A DNA stretch of 64,000 bases, from positions 195,428-259,427 of the forward strand of contig JAJQIG010000046.1 of assembly GCA_021199335.1 (NCBI GenBank). The letters run 5' to 3'. Positions 34,800-43,826 of this stretch are shown here, in pieces. The position numbers and the translations under genes are program-made. Below the pieces are notes generated by a model. That model ran no database searches, was not told the DNA's origin, and saw only the letters and a program-made list of their open reading frames with translations. This DNA is from Oscillospiraceae bacterium. Its GTDB lineage: Bacteria; Bacillota; Clostridia; Oscillospirales; Ruminococcaceae. The first letter of the stretch is position 1. Every line of letters begins with the position of its first letter.

Positions 34800-35876
34800 A
34801 TGAATAATATTGTTACGCTTAAGGACATTGTTGTTGAATTTGACGGCGAAAGAATTCTTGACAAAATTAATCTTGATATAAAGGATAAGGAATTTGTTAC
34901 CCTTTTAGGTCCATCGGGCTGCGGAAAAACCACAACTTTAAGAATTATCGGTGGCTTTCTCAACCCCGACAGCGGAACGGTTACCTTTGACGGAAAAAAT
35001 ATAAATGGTGTCCCCCCGTATAAGAGGAATGTTAACACGGTTTTCCAAAGATATGCGCTCTTTCCGCACCTTAACGTTTATGATAATATAGCATTCGGAC
35101 TGCGTGTTCAAAAGCTGCCCGAAAAGGAAATTTCAAAGCGTGTGGCGGAAATGCTTAACCTTGTTAACCTTGTGGGTTATGAGAAAAGGAGTATAATTCG
35201 TCTTTCAGGCGGTCAGCAGCAGCGTGTGGCTATCGCAAGAGCGCTGGTTAATCGCCCCAAGGTTCTGCTGCTTGATGAACCGCTTGGCGCACTCGACCTG
35301 AAGCTCAGAAAGGAAATGCAGATTGAGCTTAAACGTATGCAAGAGCAGCTTGAAATTACGTTTATTTATGTTACCCATGATCAGGAGGAGGCTCTTACAA
35401 TGAGCGATACCGTTGTTGTTATGAACGGCGGTAAAATTCAGCAGATAGGTTCTCCCGTTGATATATACAACGAACCCGAAAATGCCTTTGTTGCCGATTT
35501 TATTGGAGAAAGTAACATTCTCAACGGACTTATGGTTAAGGACAGGCTTGTTGAAATTAGCGGACACCGCTTTGAATGCGTTGACAGCGGGTTTGGAGAG
35601 AACGTATCTGTTGATGTTGTTATACGCCCCGAGGATATAACGCTTGTTGATCCTGAAAAGGCACACATCAACGGAATTGTTGAGTCCGTAATTTTCAAGG
35701 GAGTTCATTATGAAATGCTTATTGATGCATATGATTTTCGTTGGATAGTTCATTCAACGAAAGCAGCCGAAAAGGGTTCTTCCGTCGGAATCAACTTTGC
35801 TCCCGATGATATTCATATTATGCATAAGTCCAAGGATATAAGTGCGCATAGGGAGGAAACTGTAAATGAAGAATAA
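34800..35876 (+). CDS. potA: Spermidine/putrescine ABC transporter ATP-binding protein
   Basis: 358 residues. Walker [17 protein letters not shown] (about 36-51), Q-loop [20 protein letters not shown], signature [15 protein letters not shown], Walker [14 protein letters not shown]-loop [10 protein letters not shown], and a C-terminal TOBE-type domain (about 240-345). It powers polyamine import with PotB and PotC. It is first in a five-gene operon and overlaps potB by 11 bases. Confidence 0.95.
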   Translation: MNNIVTLKDIVVEFDGERILDKINLDIKDKEFVTLLGPSGCGKTTTLRIIGGFLNPDSGTVTFDGKNINGVPPYKRNVNTVFQRYALFPHLNVYDNIAFGLRVQKLPEKEISKRVAEMLNLVNLVGYEKRSIIRLSGGQQQRVAIARALVNRPKVLLLDEPLGALDLKLRKEMQIELKRMQEQLEITFIYVTHDQEEALTMSDTVVVMNGGKIQQIGSPVDIYNEPENAFVADFIGESNILNGLMVKDRLVEISGHRFECVDSGFGENVSVDVVIRPEDITLVDPEKAHINGIVESVIFKGVHYEMLIDAYDFRWIVHSTKAAEKGSSVGINFAPDDIHIMHKSKDISAHREETVNEE

Positions 35877-36678
35877 GCTTGTTTCTGCTCCTTATCTTGT
35901 ATGGATGGTGGTGTTTATACTTGTTCCGCTTGTCATGGTCGCATACTTTGCTTTCACTGATAATGACGGACATTTCACCCTTGATTATGTTTCCGATGTC
36001 GCACAGTATACTCCCATCTTTATCCGTTCAATATGGCTTGCCCTTATTGCAACGGTAATATGTCTTGTTATAGCTTATCCGCTTGCATATATTCTGACCG
36101 GGTTAAAAACGGAAAGTCAGAGTACAATGCTTATGATTGTAATGTTGCCCATGTGGATGAATTTTCTTTTGAGAACCTATGCATGGATGACTCTTCTTGG
36201 AAATAACGGACTTATAAATTCAGCGTTGGGATTGCTTGGACTCGGTCCCTTTAAATTGCTTAATACTGAGGGTGCGGTTGTCCTCGGTATGGTTTATAAT
36301 TATTTGCCGTATATGATTTTGCCGATTTATTCGGTTATGGTGAAAATTGATAAGAGCATCCTTGAAGCTGCTGCGGATTTAGGCTGCAATTCGAGGAAAA
36401 CTATGCTTAGAGTAGTGTTTCCGCTGAGTATGCCTGGCGTCTTCTCGGGAATAACAATGGTGTTTGTTCCGGCAATAAGTACATTCATAATTTCCCGTAT
36501 GCTTGGCGGCGGAGGAAACCTCCTTATCGGAGATCTTATCGAAATGCAATTCCTGGGCAATGCCTACAACATGAACCTCGGTGCGGCAATATCACTTGTG
36601 CTTATGGTAATAGTCCTTCTTATAATGTCTATAATGAATCAGTTCAGTGCCGATGAAGACGGCGTGGTTTTGATGTGA
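35866..36678 (+). CDS. potB: Spermidine/putrescine ABC transporter permease PotB
   Basis: 270 residues with six predicted membrane helices. The cytoplasmic EAA loop that contacts the ATPase is seen as [20 protein letters not shown] followed by FPLSMPG. The first of two permeases in the operon. Translation start overlaps potA; potC starts 13 bases after its stop. Confidence 0.94.
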   Translation: MKNKLVSAPYLVWMVVFILVPLVMVAYFAFTDNDGHFTLDYVSDVAQYTPIFIRSIWLALIATVICLVIAYPLAYILTGLKTESQSTMLMIVMLPMWMNFLLRTYAWMTLLGNNGLINSALGLLGLGPFKLLNTEGAVVLGMVYNYLPYMILPIYSVMVKIDKSILEAAADLGCNSRKTMLRVVFPLSMPGVFSGITMVFVPAISTFIISRMLGGGGNLLIGDLIEMQFLGNAYNMNLGAAISLVLMVIVLLIMSIMNQFSADEDGVVLM

Positions 36679-36691
36679 GGGGGATGGGAAG

Positions 36692-37486
36692 ATGAAAAAA
36701 TTATCCAAGGCTTATATCATTCTTGTGCTTATGTTCCTCTATATCCCGATTTTCGTGCTTATTGTTTTTTCATTTAATACAACGAAAAGCCGTTCCGTTA
36801 TGTCGGGATTTACTCTTGATTGGTATATCAAGCTTTTTAAGAATGAGATTATCATTAGTTCTCTCATAAATACAATTATTATAGCGGTTTTGGCATCGAT
36901 TGCTTCAACAATTCTCGGAACGGCTGCGGCAATCGGTATAAATAATATGAAAAAGCTGCCGAAAGCAATTGTCCTGAATATCACTAATTTCCCCATTATA
37001 AATCCTGAAATTGTGACAGGTGTTTCTCTTATGCTGCTTTTCGTATTTTTTGCGGCAAGAATGAACCTTGAATTTGGTTTTGTAACGCTGCTCATTGCGC
37101 ATATAACCTTCGATGTCCCGTATGTTATTCTAAATGTAATGCCAAAGCTCAAGCAAATGGATCCGTTTCTCTATGAGGCGGCTCAGGATTTAGGGTGTAG
37201 CCCCTTGCCTGCGTTTTTTAAGGTCGTTCTCCCGGAAATAATGCCAGGAGTGGTTTCGGGATTCCTTATGGCGTTCACATTCTCACTTGATGACTTTATA
37301 ATAAGCTATTTTACCTGCGGTTCAAGTATGCAAACCCTGCCTGTTACGATTTATTCAATGACAAGGAGAAAGGTAAGTCCTGAAATAAATGCACTTTCAA
37401 CGATAATTTTCTTAGTTGTTGTAGTGATTCTTGTTGTAAAGAATATTCTTGAACGCAGAAGTCTTTCAAAGGCAAAGGGGGAATGA
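36692..37486 (+). CDS. potC: Spermidine/putrescine ABC transporter permease PotC
   Basis: 264 residues and six predicted helices. The EAA loop is LYEAAQDLGCSPLPAFFKVV, then LPEIMPG. The stretch FSLDDFIISYFTCG is a PotC hallmark. It pairs with PotB to form the membrane channel. potD starts 4 bases after the stop, with the Shine-Dalgarno inside potC. Confidence 0.94.
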   Translation: MKKLSKAYIILVLMFLYIPIFVLIVFSFNTTKSRSVMSGFTLDWYIKLFKNEIIISSLINTIIIAVLASIASTILGTAAAIGINNMKKLPKAIVLNITNFPIINPEIVTGVSLMLLFVFFAARMNLEFGFVTLLIAHITFDVPYVILNVMPKLKQMDPFLYEAAQDLGCSPLPAFFKVVLPEIMPGVVSGFLMAFTFSLDDFIISYFTCGSSMQTLPVTIYSMTRRKVSPEINALSTIIFLVVVVILVVKNILERRSLSKAKGE

Positions 37487-37490
37487 GGTT

Positions 37491-38771
37491 ATGCCTAAAA
37501 ATAAGGTAAAAGCTATTTCCGTCGTCTTTGCAGCTGCATTTCTATGTATTTCCGTAACGTCCTGTTCATCTGTTGAGACGGAAGACAGCGATGATGATGA
37601 AACGGCAGAGGTCCAGACCCTCACAATAGAGGATGACGACTATTACAGCCGTTTTCGAAATGATGGAATTTCTATCAATGTCTATAACTGGGGAGAATAT
37701 ATCTCCGATGGTTCGGAGGAAGGAACTCTTAATGTAAACGCAGAATTTACAAAGCTCACGGGAATTAAGGTGAATTACACAAATTATGCCACCAATGAAG
37801 AGCTTTATGCAAAGCTTAAAGGTGGCGGAGCAAGCTATGACATTATAATTCCCTCCGATTATATGATTTCCCGCATGATTAAAGAGGGGATGATTCAAAA
37901 ACTCGATTATGACAACATCCCTAACTTCAAGTATATTACAGATATCTTTGTGAACCCTGCATATGACCCCGAAAATGAGTACACCGTTCCATATACATGG
38001 GGGACAGTTGGTATTATATATGATACAACCCTTGTAGATATTCCCGCTGATGAGATTGACTGGGACATTCTTTGGAATGAGGATTACGCCGACAGAATAC
38101 TTATGTTTGATAACCCAAGGGATGCATTCGCTATTGCAGAGCTACGTCTGGGATATTCTATGAATACCGAAAATCCCGATCAGCTTGAGGACTGCGCTAA
38201 GCTGCTTAAGGAGCAGAAAAAGGTTGTTCAGGCATATGTAATGGATGAAATTTTTGACAAAATGGGAGCAGGTGAGGCTCTTGCCGCTCCATATTATGCA
38301 GGCGATGCAATAACGCTTATGGACGAATATGAGGATTTGGGTTTTGTTATCCCAAAGAGCGGTACAAATCTTTTTATTGATGCCATGTGCATTCCTATCG
38401 GCGCAAAGCAAAAAGAGGCGGCAGAAATGTATATCAACTTTATGTGCGAGCCTGATATTGCTTATGCAACCACGACCTATATCGGTTATTCAACGCCAAA
38501 TGACGCCGCATATGAAATGCTTGATGATGAAATAAAAAATGATGGCATTTCCTATCTCGACAATGATTATCTTAACGAAAATACTACAATTTATTGTAAT
38601 CTTTCGGATGAGGCAAACCAAAAGCTGCAGGATTTGTGGACGGAGCTTAAATCCACTCAGGATGAAACCAAAAACAAGTGGCTTGTTCCAATTTTTCTGC
38701 TTGCTTGTGTGCTTACATCAATCGGAATTTTAATCAGACGCTATATAAAAAGTAAAAAGGATATGTTTTAA
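37491..38771 (+). CDS. potD: Polyamine-binding lipoprotein PotD with extra C-terminal membrane helix
   Basis: 426 residues from ATG 37491. The signal peptide ends in lipobox VTSC (Cys 25), and an acidic linker (SVETEDSDDDETAE) leads into the PotD fold, with INVYNWGEYISDG, DIIIPSDYMISRM and YTVPYTWGTVGIIYD as typical binding-protein segments. Unusually, the last 30 residues hold a second membrane helix (WLVPIFLLACVLTSIGILI) followed by a basic tail RRYIKSKKDMF, so the protein may be anchored at both ends. The in-frame Met at 37449 lies inside potC and lacks a signal-peptide context. The acetyltransferase gene begins on the base after the stop codon. Confidence 0.92.
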   Translation: MPKNKVKAISVVFAAAFLCISVTSCSSVETEDSDDDETAEVQTLTIEDDDYYSRFRNDGISINVYNWGEYISDGSEEGTLNVNAEFTKLTGIKVNYTNYATNEELYAKLKGGGASYDIIIPSDYMISRMIKEGMIQKLDYDNIPNFKYITDIFVNPAYDPENEYTVPYTWGTVGIIYDTTLVDIPADEIDWDILWNEDYADRILMFDNPRDAFAIAELRLGYSMNTENPDQLEDCAKLLKEQKKVVQAYVMDEIFDKMGAGEALAAPYYAGDAITLMDEYEDLGFVIPKSGTNLFIDAMCIPIGAKQKEAAEMYINFMCEPDIAYATTTYIGYSTPNDAAYEMLDDEIKNDGISYLDNDYLNENTTIYCNLSDEANQKLQDLWTELKSTQDETKNKWLVPIFLLACVLTSIGILIRRYIKSKKDMF

Positions 38772-39233
38772 ATGAATATCAGAAAAGCCACAAAAGATGA
38801 TATTGACCTACTTATAAAATTCAGATTTGCCTATATAAACGATGATATGGGTCCCCTTTCCGCAGAGCAGGTCGATGAGCTTAACAGACAGCTTCCCGAT
38901 TACTTTATCAGGCATATCGGAAGTGATTTTACGGCGTACATTGCCGAGGAGAATGGTATCCCTGCGGCGGTTATTTTCTATATCACCATAGAAAAGCCTG
39001 CAAATACGCATTTTATCAACGGCAAAACAGCGGTCCTTATGAATGTTTATACGATGGAGGAATTCCGCAGGAGGGGAGCGGCAACTATGATTTTGAGAAG
39101 GATTATTTCCGATGCAAGGGCGGATGGTGTGACCTGCATAGACCTTTCAGCAACAAAAATGGGAAAGCCTTTATATTTGAAAAACGGCTTTGTTGAAAGG
39201 GGAAACACCGAAATGCGCTTAGAACTCAGATGA
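38772..39233 (+). CDS. GNAT family N-acetyltransferase, last gene of the pot operon
   Basis: 153 residues of GNAT fold: N-terminal MNIRKATKDDIDLLIKFR, the acetyl-CoA binding segment YTMEEFRRRGAATMILRRII (with the R/QxxGxG/A-like RRRGAA) and C-terminal MGKPLYLKNGFVERGNTEMR. It transfers acetyl from acetyl-CoA to an amine. Its ATG immediately follows the potD TAA with no spacer, so it is co-translated with the polyamine importer. Polyamine acetylation is a reasonable inference but not shown. A bidirectional terminator follows. Confidence 0.85.
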   Translation: MNIRKATKDDIDLLIKFRFAYINDDMGPLSAEQVDELNRQLPDYFIRHIGSDFTAYIAEENGIPAAVIFYITIEKPANTHFINGKTAVLMNVYTMEEFRRRGAATMILRRIISDARADGVTCIDLSATKMGKPLYLKNGFVERGNTEMRLELR

Positions 39234-39238
39234 TTAAA

Positions 39239-39280
39239 AAATTACGCTTACACTCGTAATATGTAGGCGTAATTTTTTTG
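39239..39280 (+). terminator. Bidirectional intrinsic terminator between the pot operon and sigG
   Basis: AAATTACGC (39239-39247) pairs with GCGTAATTT (39267-39275). T-runs lie on both sides, so it serves both the pot operon and the convergent sigG gene. Confidence 0.8.
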
Positions 39281-39288
39281 AGCTTTTC

Positions 39289-40059
39289 TCAAACCTTTCC
39301 CTTAATTTTATCTAATGTGTATTTTTCCAGCCTTGAAACCTGTGCTTGGGAAATCCCAATCTCGTTTGCAACTTCAACTTGTGTTTTACCAAGACAAAAT
39401 CGTAGATAGAGTATATTCTTCTCTCTCGGCTGAAGAGTGCTTATAGCCTCACGCAGAGCAATTTCATCAATCCATCCTGATGCATCATTCTTATCTCCGA
39501 TTTGATCAAGTACATAGAGCGTGTCCCCCGAATCGGAATAAACAGGCTCATAAAGCGAAACAGGGTCGGATATACTTTCAAGGGCGGTGACAATATCACT
39601 CTCCTTGTAACCGATAATTTCAGAAAGCTGTTTGATATTGGGTTCTTTCTGATGTTCGTTAATGTACTGTTCTTTTGCTTGCATAGCTTTATAGGCAATA
39701 TCACGAAAAGAACGGCTTATGCGTATTGGACCGTTGTCACGCATATATCGCCTGACTTCGCCTGCAATCATAGGTACTGCATAAGTGGAAAATTTTACAT
39801 CCAAATCTATGTTAAAATTGTCAATCGCTTTCATTAGACCTATGCAGCCTACCTGAAACAGATCATCCGCATTTTCATTTCTTCCTGAAAATTTTTGAAT
39901 AACGCTTAAAACGAGTCGCAGGTTTCCGTTTATAAGCTGCTCCCTTGCAATTTTATCTCCCGCTTTGCAGCGTTTGAGAAGCTCCATTTTTTCTGATTCT
40001 TTTAAAACCTTTAGCTTTGAGGTATCAACACCACTTATATCAACTCTGTTATAATACAT
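39289..40059 (-). CDS. sigG: RNA polymerase sporulation sigma factor SigG
   Basis: 256 residues. The N-terminal VDISGVDTSKLKVL is a sigma-G hallmark. Region 2 has NLRLVLSVIQKFSGRNENAD, then DLFQVGCIGLMKAIDNF and KFSTYAVPMIAGEVRRYMRD. Region 4 ends TQVEVANEIGISQAQVSRLE. Sigma-G drives late forespore gene expression in endospore formers. It lies downstream of spoIIGA-sigE as in Bacillus and Clostridium, 78 bases after sigE, and a sigma-F-like promoter precedes it. Confidence 0.95.
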   Translation of the reverse strand: MYYNRVDISGVDTSKLKVLKESEKMELLKRCKAGDKIAREQLINGNLRLVLSVIQKFSGRNENADDLFQVGCIGLMKAIDNFNIDLDVKFSTYAVPMIAGEVRRYMRDNGPIRISRSFRDIAYKAMQAKEQYINEHQKEPNIKQLSEIIGYKESDIVTALESISDPVSLYEPVYSDSGDTLYVLDQIGDKNDASGWIDEIALREAISTLQPREKNILYLRFCLGKTQVEVANEIGISQAQVSRLEKYTLDKIKGKV

Positions 40060-40100
40060 AAAATTACTCCCGTAATAATTATTGGAGAATTGCTACAATA

Positions 40101-40129
40101 ATTATTGCCGAGAGTAAATTTTGTTATTC
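40101..40129 (-). promoter_or_regulatory. Candidate sigma-F/sigma-G type promoter for sigG
   Basis: On the minus strand, GAATA (40125-40129), 15 bases, GGCAATAAT (40101-40109). This fits the forespore consensus (GnATA-like -35, GGnnAnnnT-like -10) and lies about 42 bases before the sigG ATG, in the short sigE-sigG gap. In Bacillus sigG is sigma-F dependent. Confidence 0.5.
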
Positions 40130-40137
40130 AGGAAATT

Positions 40138-40848
40138 TCAGTAAATAATTTTTTCAAGCTCACGTTTGAGTTTTTTTATAATTCTTTTTTCTAACCTTGA
40201 AATGTATGATTGAGAAATGCCGATTGTGTCTGCAACCTCCTTTTGGGTCATTTCCTTTCCGCCGGGGATGCCAAAACGCATTTTCATTATGGAGCGTTCC
40301 CGTTCGGGAAGATTTTCAACTGCTTGCAGAAGAACGCTTTTTTCCGCTTCATTTTCGATATTGCTGTTAACAATATCCTCGTCCGTTCCAAGTACGTCTG
40401 AGAGCAGCAATTCATTTCCGTCCCAGTCAATATTCAACGGCTCATCAAAGGAAAGCTCATTTTTATATTGTGAGGATTTTCGTAGAAACATAAGTATTTC
40501 ATTCTCTATGCAGCGTGAGGCATAGGTTGCGAGCTTGATATTTTTGCTTGGACAAAAGGTGTTTACTGCCTTAATAAGTCCTATTGTACCTATGGAGACA
40601 AGATCCTCAATGCCTATACCGGTTGATTCAAATTTTTTTGCTATGTAAACCACGAGTCTAAGGTTGTGGGTGATAAGAGTCTGCTTTGCCTCCTCCCCAT
40701 TTGTTTCAAGTCGGCTTAAAACCTCAGCCTCCTGATTTTTTGACAGCGGGGGCGGAAGAGTTTCGGAACCGTTTATATAAAATATATCCCTACATTTGCC
40801 CTTAAAAAGTTTTTTTAGCGCTTCGGTTATTTTTTTCAGAAAAATCAT
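40138..40848 (-). CDS. sigE: RNA polymerase sporulation sigma factor SigE (pro-form)
   Basis: About 236 residues. An amphipathic N-terminal pro-sequence ([18 protein letters not shown]) tethers pro-sigma-E to the membrane until SpoIIGA removes it. Region 2 contains [20 protein letters not shown], then [17 protein letters not shown], and region 4 ends [20 protein letters not shown]. Sigma-E controls mother-cell genes. ATG 40848 is chosen: AAAGGA is 12 bases upstream, whereas the TTG at 40860 abuts that site. It lies 20 bases downstream of spoIIGA, in the same operon. Confidence 0.95.
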   Translation of the reverse strand: MIFLKKITEALKKLFKGKCRDIFYINGSETLPPPLSKNQEAEVLSRLETNGEEAKQTLITHNLRLVVYIAKKFESTGIGIEDLVSIGTIGLIKAVNTFCPSKNIKLATYASRCIENEILMFLRKSSQYKNELSFDEPLNIDWDGNELLLSDVLGTDEDIVNSNIENEAEKSVLLQAVENLPERERSIMKMRFGIPGGKEMTQKEVADTIGISQSYISRLEKRIIKKLKRELEKIIY

Positions 40849-40868
40849 TTTTATAATCAATCCTTTCT

Positions 40869-41717
40869 TTAATCCGAAATTATTTTGGGGTTAAAAATTG
40901 CGTGTTCAATTTCACGTTCTGAAATGCCTATGTATGCCTCAACATACTTGATTTTCCCATTTTCATTGTTCTTTATATATACTCCTGTGGGAAGAAAGGA
41001 CGGCATAAGTCCGCTTGAATCAATTGTTGAAAAAGGAATAATTCTCCAGCCTTTTATCCCGATGGTTTCCGTCCCTGCACTGATAGATGCATAGGCCGGT
41101 ATTTTTCCTTCAAACAGCGGGGATACACTGCTACGTCCACAGACAATGACAGGCTTCCCGCTGAATGAATCCGTCAGATTGTTCCCACTGTCACAAATGG
41201 CTTTAATTGAAATCTGTCGGCTGCCGTTCATAATAATAATGGTGTAATCTCCATCGAATAGGTTATTTACATCGAGAAATCTTCTGAAAAGGCATAACAC
41301 AACATATGAAGCGGCTGTTGAAATAACAAGGGTTATCAGAGAAATGTTAACATAAAGCACGGAATTGAACCACAGCATATGTTTGCCGTTGTCAAGGAGG
41401 GAAAACGCATATTCCACTCCTGCAAAAAGAAAACTGACAAAAAAGAAGATAAGTCCTGTACGGTAAAGTTCTTGCCGTCTTTGGGTACTAAATGCCGTTA
41501 TAACCATCATTACCGCCGAAAGTATCCTAACCGCAAGTAGGGCAAGCGCGTTAAGCTCAGGCAGAAGAATTATAAGGGAAAAAACACTTCCTATAAGTGC
41601 GGCAAAAACACACTTTCCATTCCTGATGGGGGAATGGGTAAGTCTTGCCGTTGCCTTTATAAGAAAGAAATTGGCATATAGATTTGTAATAATCAAAATA
41701 TCCGCATATATGTACAT
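40869..41717 (-). CDS. spoIIGA: Sigma-E processing peptidase SpoIIGA
   Basis: 282 residues. An N-terminal five-helix membrane domain (starting [20 protein letters not shown]) is followed by an aspartic-protease-like domain with [20 protein letters not shown] (the D-S-G catalytic motif in a pepsin/retropepsin-like setting) and [13 protein letters not shown]. It cleaves pro-sigma-E in the mother cell. ATG 41717 is chosen over TTG 41726 because AAGG is properly spaced. That AAGG lies in the 3' arm of a perfect 20-bp inverted repeat. Confidence 0.9.
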   Translation of the reverse strand: MYIYADILIITNLYANFFLIKATARLTHSPIRNGKCVFAALIGSVFSLIILLPELNALALLAVRILSAVMMVITAFSTQRRQELYRTGLIFFFVSFLFAGVEYAFSLLDNGKHMLWFNSVLYVNISLITLVISTAASYVVLCLFRRFLDVNNLFDGDYTIIIMNGSRQISIKAICDSGNNLTDSFSGKPVIVCGRSSVSPLFEGKIPAYASISAGTETIGIKGWRIIPFSTIDSSGLMPSFLPTGVYIKNNENGKIKYVEAYIGISEREIEHAIFNPKIISD

Positions 41718-41726
41718 AAAAAACAA

Positions 41727-41771
41727 CCTTGTGTATAATAGAATTATTTGTTAATTCTATTATACACAAGG
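41727..41771 (-). repeat. Perfect 20-bp inverted repeat at the spoIIGA promoter/ribosome-binding site
   Basis: Arms 41727-41746 and 41752-41771 are exact reverse complements with a five-base loop. On the minus strand the repeat contains TATAAT (41759-41764) in its 5' arm and the spoIIGA AAGG site in its 3' arm, then TTGTTTTTT up to the ATG. It can act as a terminator of cheV read-through and as a ribosome-site mask. Confidence 0.85.
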
Positions 41772-41785
41772 CATAAATAAAAATA

Positions 41786-41792
41786 TGTCGTT
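41786..41792 (+). promoter_or_regulatory. Candidate Spo0A box upstream of spoIIGA
   Basis: TGTCGTT matches the 0A box TGTCGAA at five of seven positions and lies 21 bases upstream of the putative spoIIGA -10, near the -35 position, which lacks a sigma-A consensus. In Bacillus the spoIIG promoter is Spo0A-activated. Confidence 0.35.
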
Positions 41793-41818
41793 TTAAGTGG
41801 TAAATATTATCACAAAGT

Positions 41819-42733
41819 TTATGAAAGAAGATTAACGAGATAGTTTATAAGCTCCTTAATCTGCGGTTTCGAGAACTGAGCATCCGCACCGACCGATTTG
41901 CCCTTAGCAATCATTTGATCATTAATGAGTGATGAGAAAAGGAGTACGGGAATATCTTTAAGAACAGCATCATCCTTGATGAGCTTGGTAAGGCGATGAC
42001 CATCCATCTTTGGCATTTCAATATCGCTTATTACACAGGCAATATTATCGGTAATGTTTCCCGGACTGTTCTTAAAGCTTTGAACATAATCCCATGCATC
42101 CTGACCGTTTGTGAAGGACTGAATGTTTCTGAATCCAATATGCTCAAGGGATTCGGTAATCATTTTATTGAGGAATTTTGAATCATCGGCAACAACTAGC
42201 TTTTTCCTGCTCATAGAAGCATCAGCATGCCTAATATTGTCTATTCCCGTTGTATCAAGACCTGCATCACGGTTAAGCTTTGAAACTATCTTCTCAAAAT
42301 CGAGGATGATAATAATGCGGTCATCAATCTTAACAACACCCGTTGAAAGTCCTACAGCATCACTGTTGTTTCCGTTGGCAATAGAAGGTGGGTCAGATAT
42401 ATCCGACCATGATATCCTCTGAATGCCCTTTACACGGCTGACGTGGAACGCAACCTGCATTTGGTTGAATTCACAGATAATGAAAATATCTTTTCCTGTG
42501 CTGTGGTAAGGCTTATTGACAACCTTATGTAGGTCAACAACAGAAATAAGTTTATCACGAGGAATAAACACTCCTTCAACCTCAGCGGGGGAATTCGGAA
42601 CGGGAGTAACCTCCTGATTTATCATTATTTCAACTACCTTTGAAATATTGATACCAAAGTTGCTGTCGCCAACTTCAAATTCGAGAAGCTGCAGTTCGTT
42701 AGTACCACTTTCAAGAAGAATATTAGTGTCCAT
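41819..42733 (-). CDS. cheV: Chemotaxis coupling protein CheV
   Basis: 304 residues. An N-terminal CheW-like domain (about 10-160; FEVGDSNFGINISKVVEIMI, VVDLHKVV, IILDFEKIVSKL) is fused to a C-terminal receiver (about 178-304) with the Asp in CVISDIEMPKMDGHRLTKLI and a late Lys in FSKPQIKEL. CheV couples chemoreceptors to CheA and contributes to adaptation. No other chemotaxis or flagellar gene is in the window. It is apparently monocistronic and upstream of the sporulation cluster. Confidence 0.92.
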   Translation of the reverse strand: MDTNILLESGTNELQLLEFEVGDSNFGINISKVVEIMINQEVTPVPNSPAEVEGVFIPRDKLISVVDLHKVVNKPYHSTGKDIFIICEFNQMQVAFHVSRVKGIQRISWSDISDPPSIANGNNSDAVGLSTGVVKIDDRIIIILDFEKIVSKLNRDAGLDTTGIDNIRHADASMSRKKLVVADDSKFLNKMITESLEHIGFRNIQSFTNGQDAWDYVQSFKNSPGNITDNIACVISDIEMPKMDGHRLTKLIKDDAVLKDIPVLLFSSLINDQMIAKGKSVGADAQFSKPQIKELINYLVNLLS

Positions 42734-42823
42734 AAAAACACTCCTTCCAATATGTTGTTACTATTATACAATATTATGTTAACAAAATCAATAGATTTTT
42801 TGTAATTTTTCAAATATTTTGTT

Positions 42824-43822
42824 TTAATTAAGGTTATTAAGCTGTTTTATCTGTCGGATGTCCTCTCCGGTGAGATATAGTGTACGAAAAACTCCGAATA
42901 TTCTTGAGATTATTCTGTCATTGTATTTCTCTTGAAGCTCTTCAATCGTAAGATTTGTGTTGATTATGGTTGGCAAACCCAAATTTATTCGGCTGTTTAT
43001 TATATTGTAGGTTGCGGATTCGTAGAAAGCTGTGTTGAATTCGGAACCCAAGTCATCAAGTATGAGGAGCTCAGCGTTAATGATAAGGTTCATTGTGTCG
43101 CCGCTTTCGGCAGCGCCCGCTTTCCCGAAATGCTCCTTTTCAATTGCGGAAAGATAGTTAATGAGGGAGCCGTAAGCAACGGTATAACCCTTTTCGGCAA
43201 CAGCCTTTGCAATTGAAAGAGAAAGGTGAGTTTTTCCAACGCCCGTATTTCCGTACATAAGGATACTGTCCGACCTTTCATGAAATGTTTTTACGTACTT
43301 TTGGCAGAAATCCAAAACCTTGGTCATTCGTTCATAGCAATCGACACCGTTTTTATCCTTTTTGCCCCGGTAAAAATCAAGGGAGAAATGCTCAAAGTCA
43401 CATTCGGGCATATTGGCTGATTTGTTCAGCCTTTCAACAGCATATCTGTTGAGCAATTGAGTAAAGCAGGAACAGCGTTCAGCCCCGACAAACCCCTTGT
43501 CGCTGCATTTCGTGCAAAAATAATGGGTATCGAGATAATCGGCGGGGTAACCGTTTGCCTCAAGCAAATCGGCCGCCATCTTCTGACCTTGGAGATTTTG
43601 CTCCTTAATTCGGTTGAAATTTTTATTGAAATCTCCATTTTTGGAGATAATCAACTTAGAAAGCTCAACAATAGTCTGGGAAAGCCTGCTGTAAATTTCC
43701 CTTATTTCAGGGATTTCATGTTCAATTTGTTCAGTGCGACGCTTCTGCTCATTCTCTGCATTAAAATGTCTGCTGTTAAGCTCGGCTTCGGCTTGTTCAT
43801 ATATGTAACGGTCATAACTCAT
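42824..43822 (-). CDS. DnaC/DnaI-like helicase loader ATPase
   Basis: 332 residues. A cysteine cluster CTKCSDKGFVGAERCSC (about 103-119) resembles the zinc-binding N-terminal part of DnaI. The AAA+ core has Walker A MYGNTGVGKTHLS (about 189) and Walker B ELLILDDLGSEF. It likely loads the replicative helicase. It starts 4 bases after the stop of the DnaD-domain gene, a common pairing in Firmicutes (DnaB/DnaD-like plus DnaI). Confidence 0.88.
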   Translation of the reverse strand: MSYDRYIYEQAEAELNSRHFNAENEQKRRTEQIEHEIPEIREIYSRLSQTIVELSKLIISKNGDFNKNFNRIKEQNLQGQKMAADLLEANGYPADYLDTHYFCTKCSDKGFVGAERCSCFTQLLNRYAVERLNKSANMPECDFEHFSLDFYRGKKDKNGVDCYERMTKVLDFCQKYVKTFHERSDSILMYGNTGVGKTHLSLSIAKAVAEKGYTVAYGSLINYLSAIEKEHFGKAGAAESGDTMNLIINAELLILDDLGSEFNTAFYESATYNIINSRINLGLPTIINTNLTIEELQEKYNDRIISRIFGVFRTLYLTGEDIRQIKQLNNLN

Positions 43823-43826
43823 ACGG

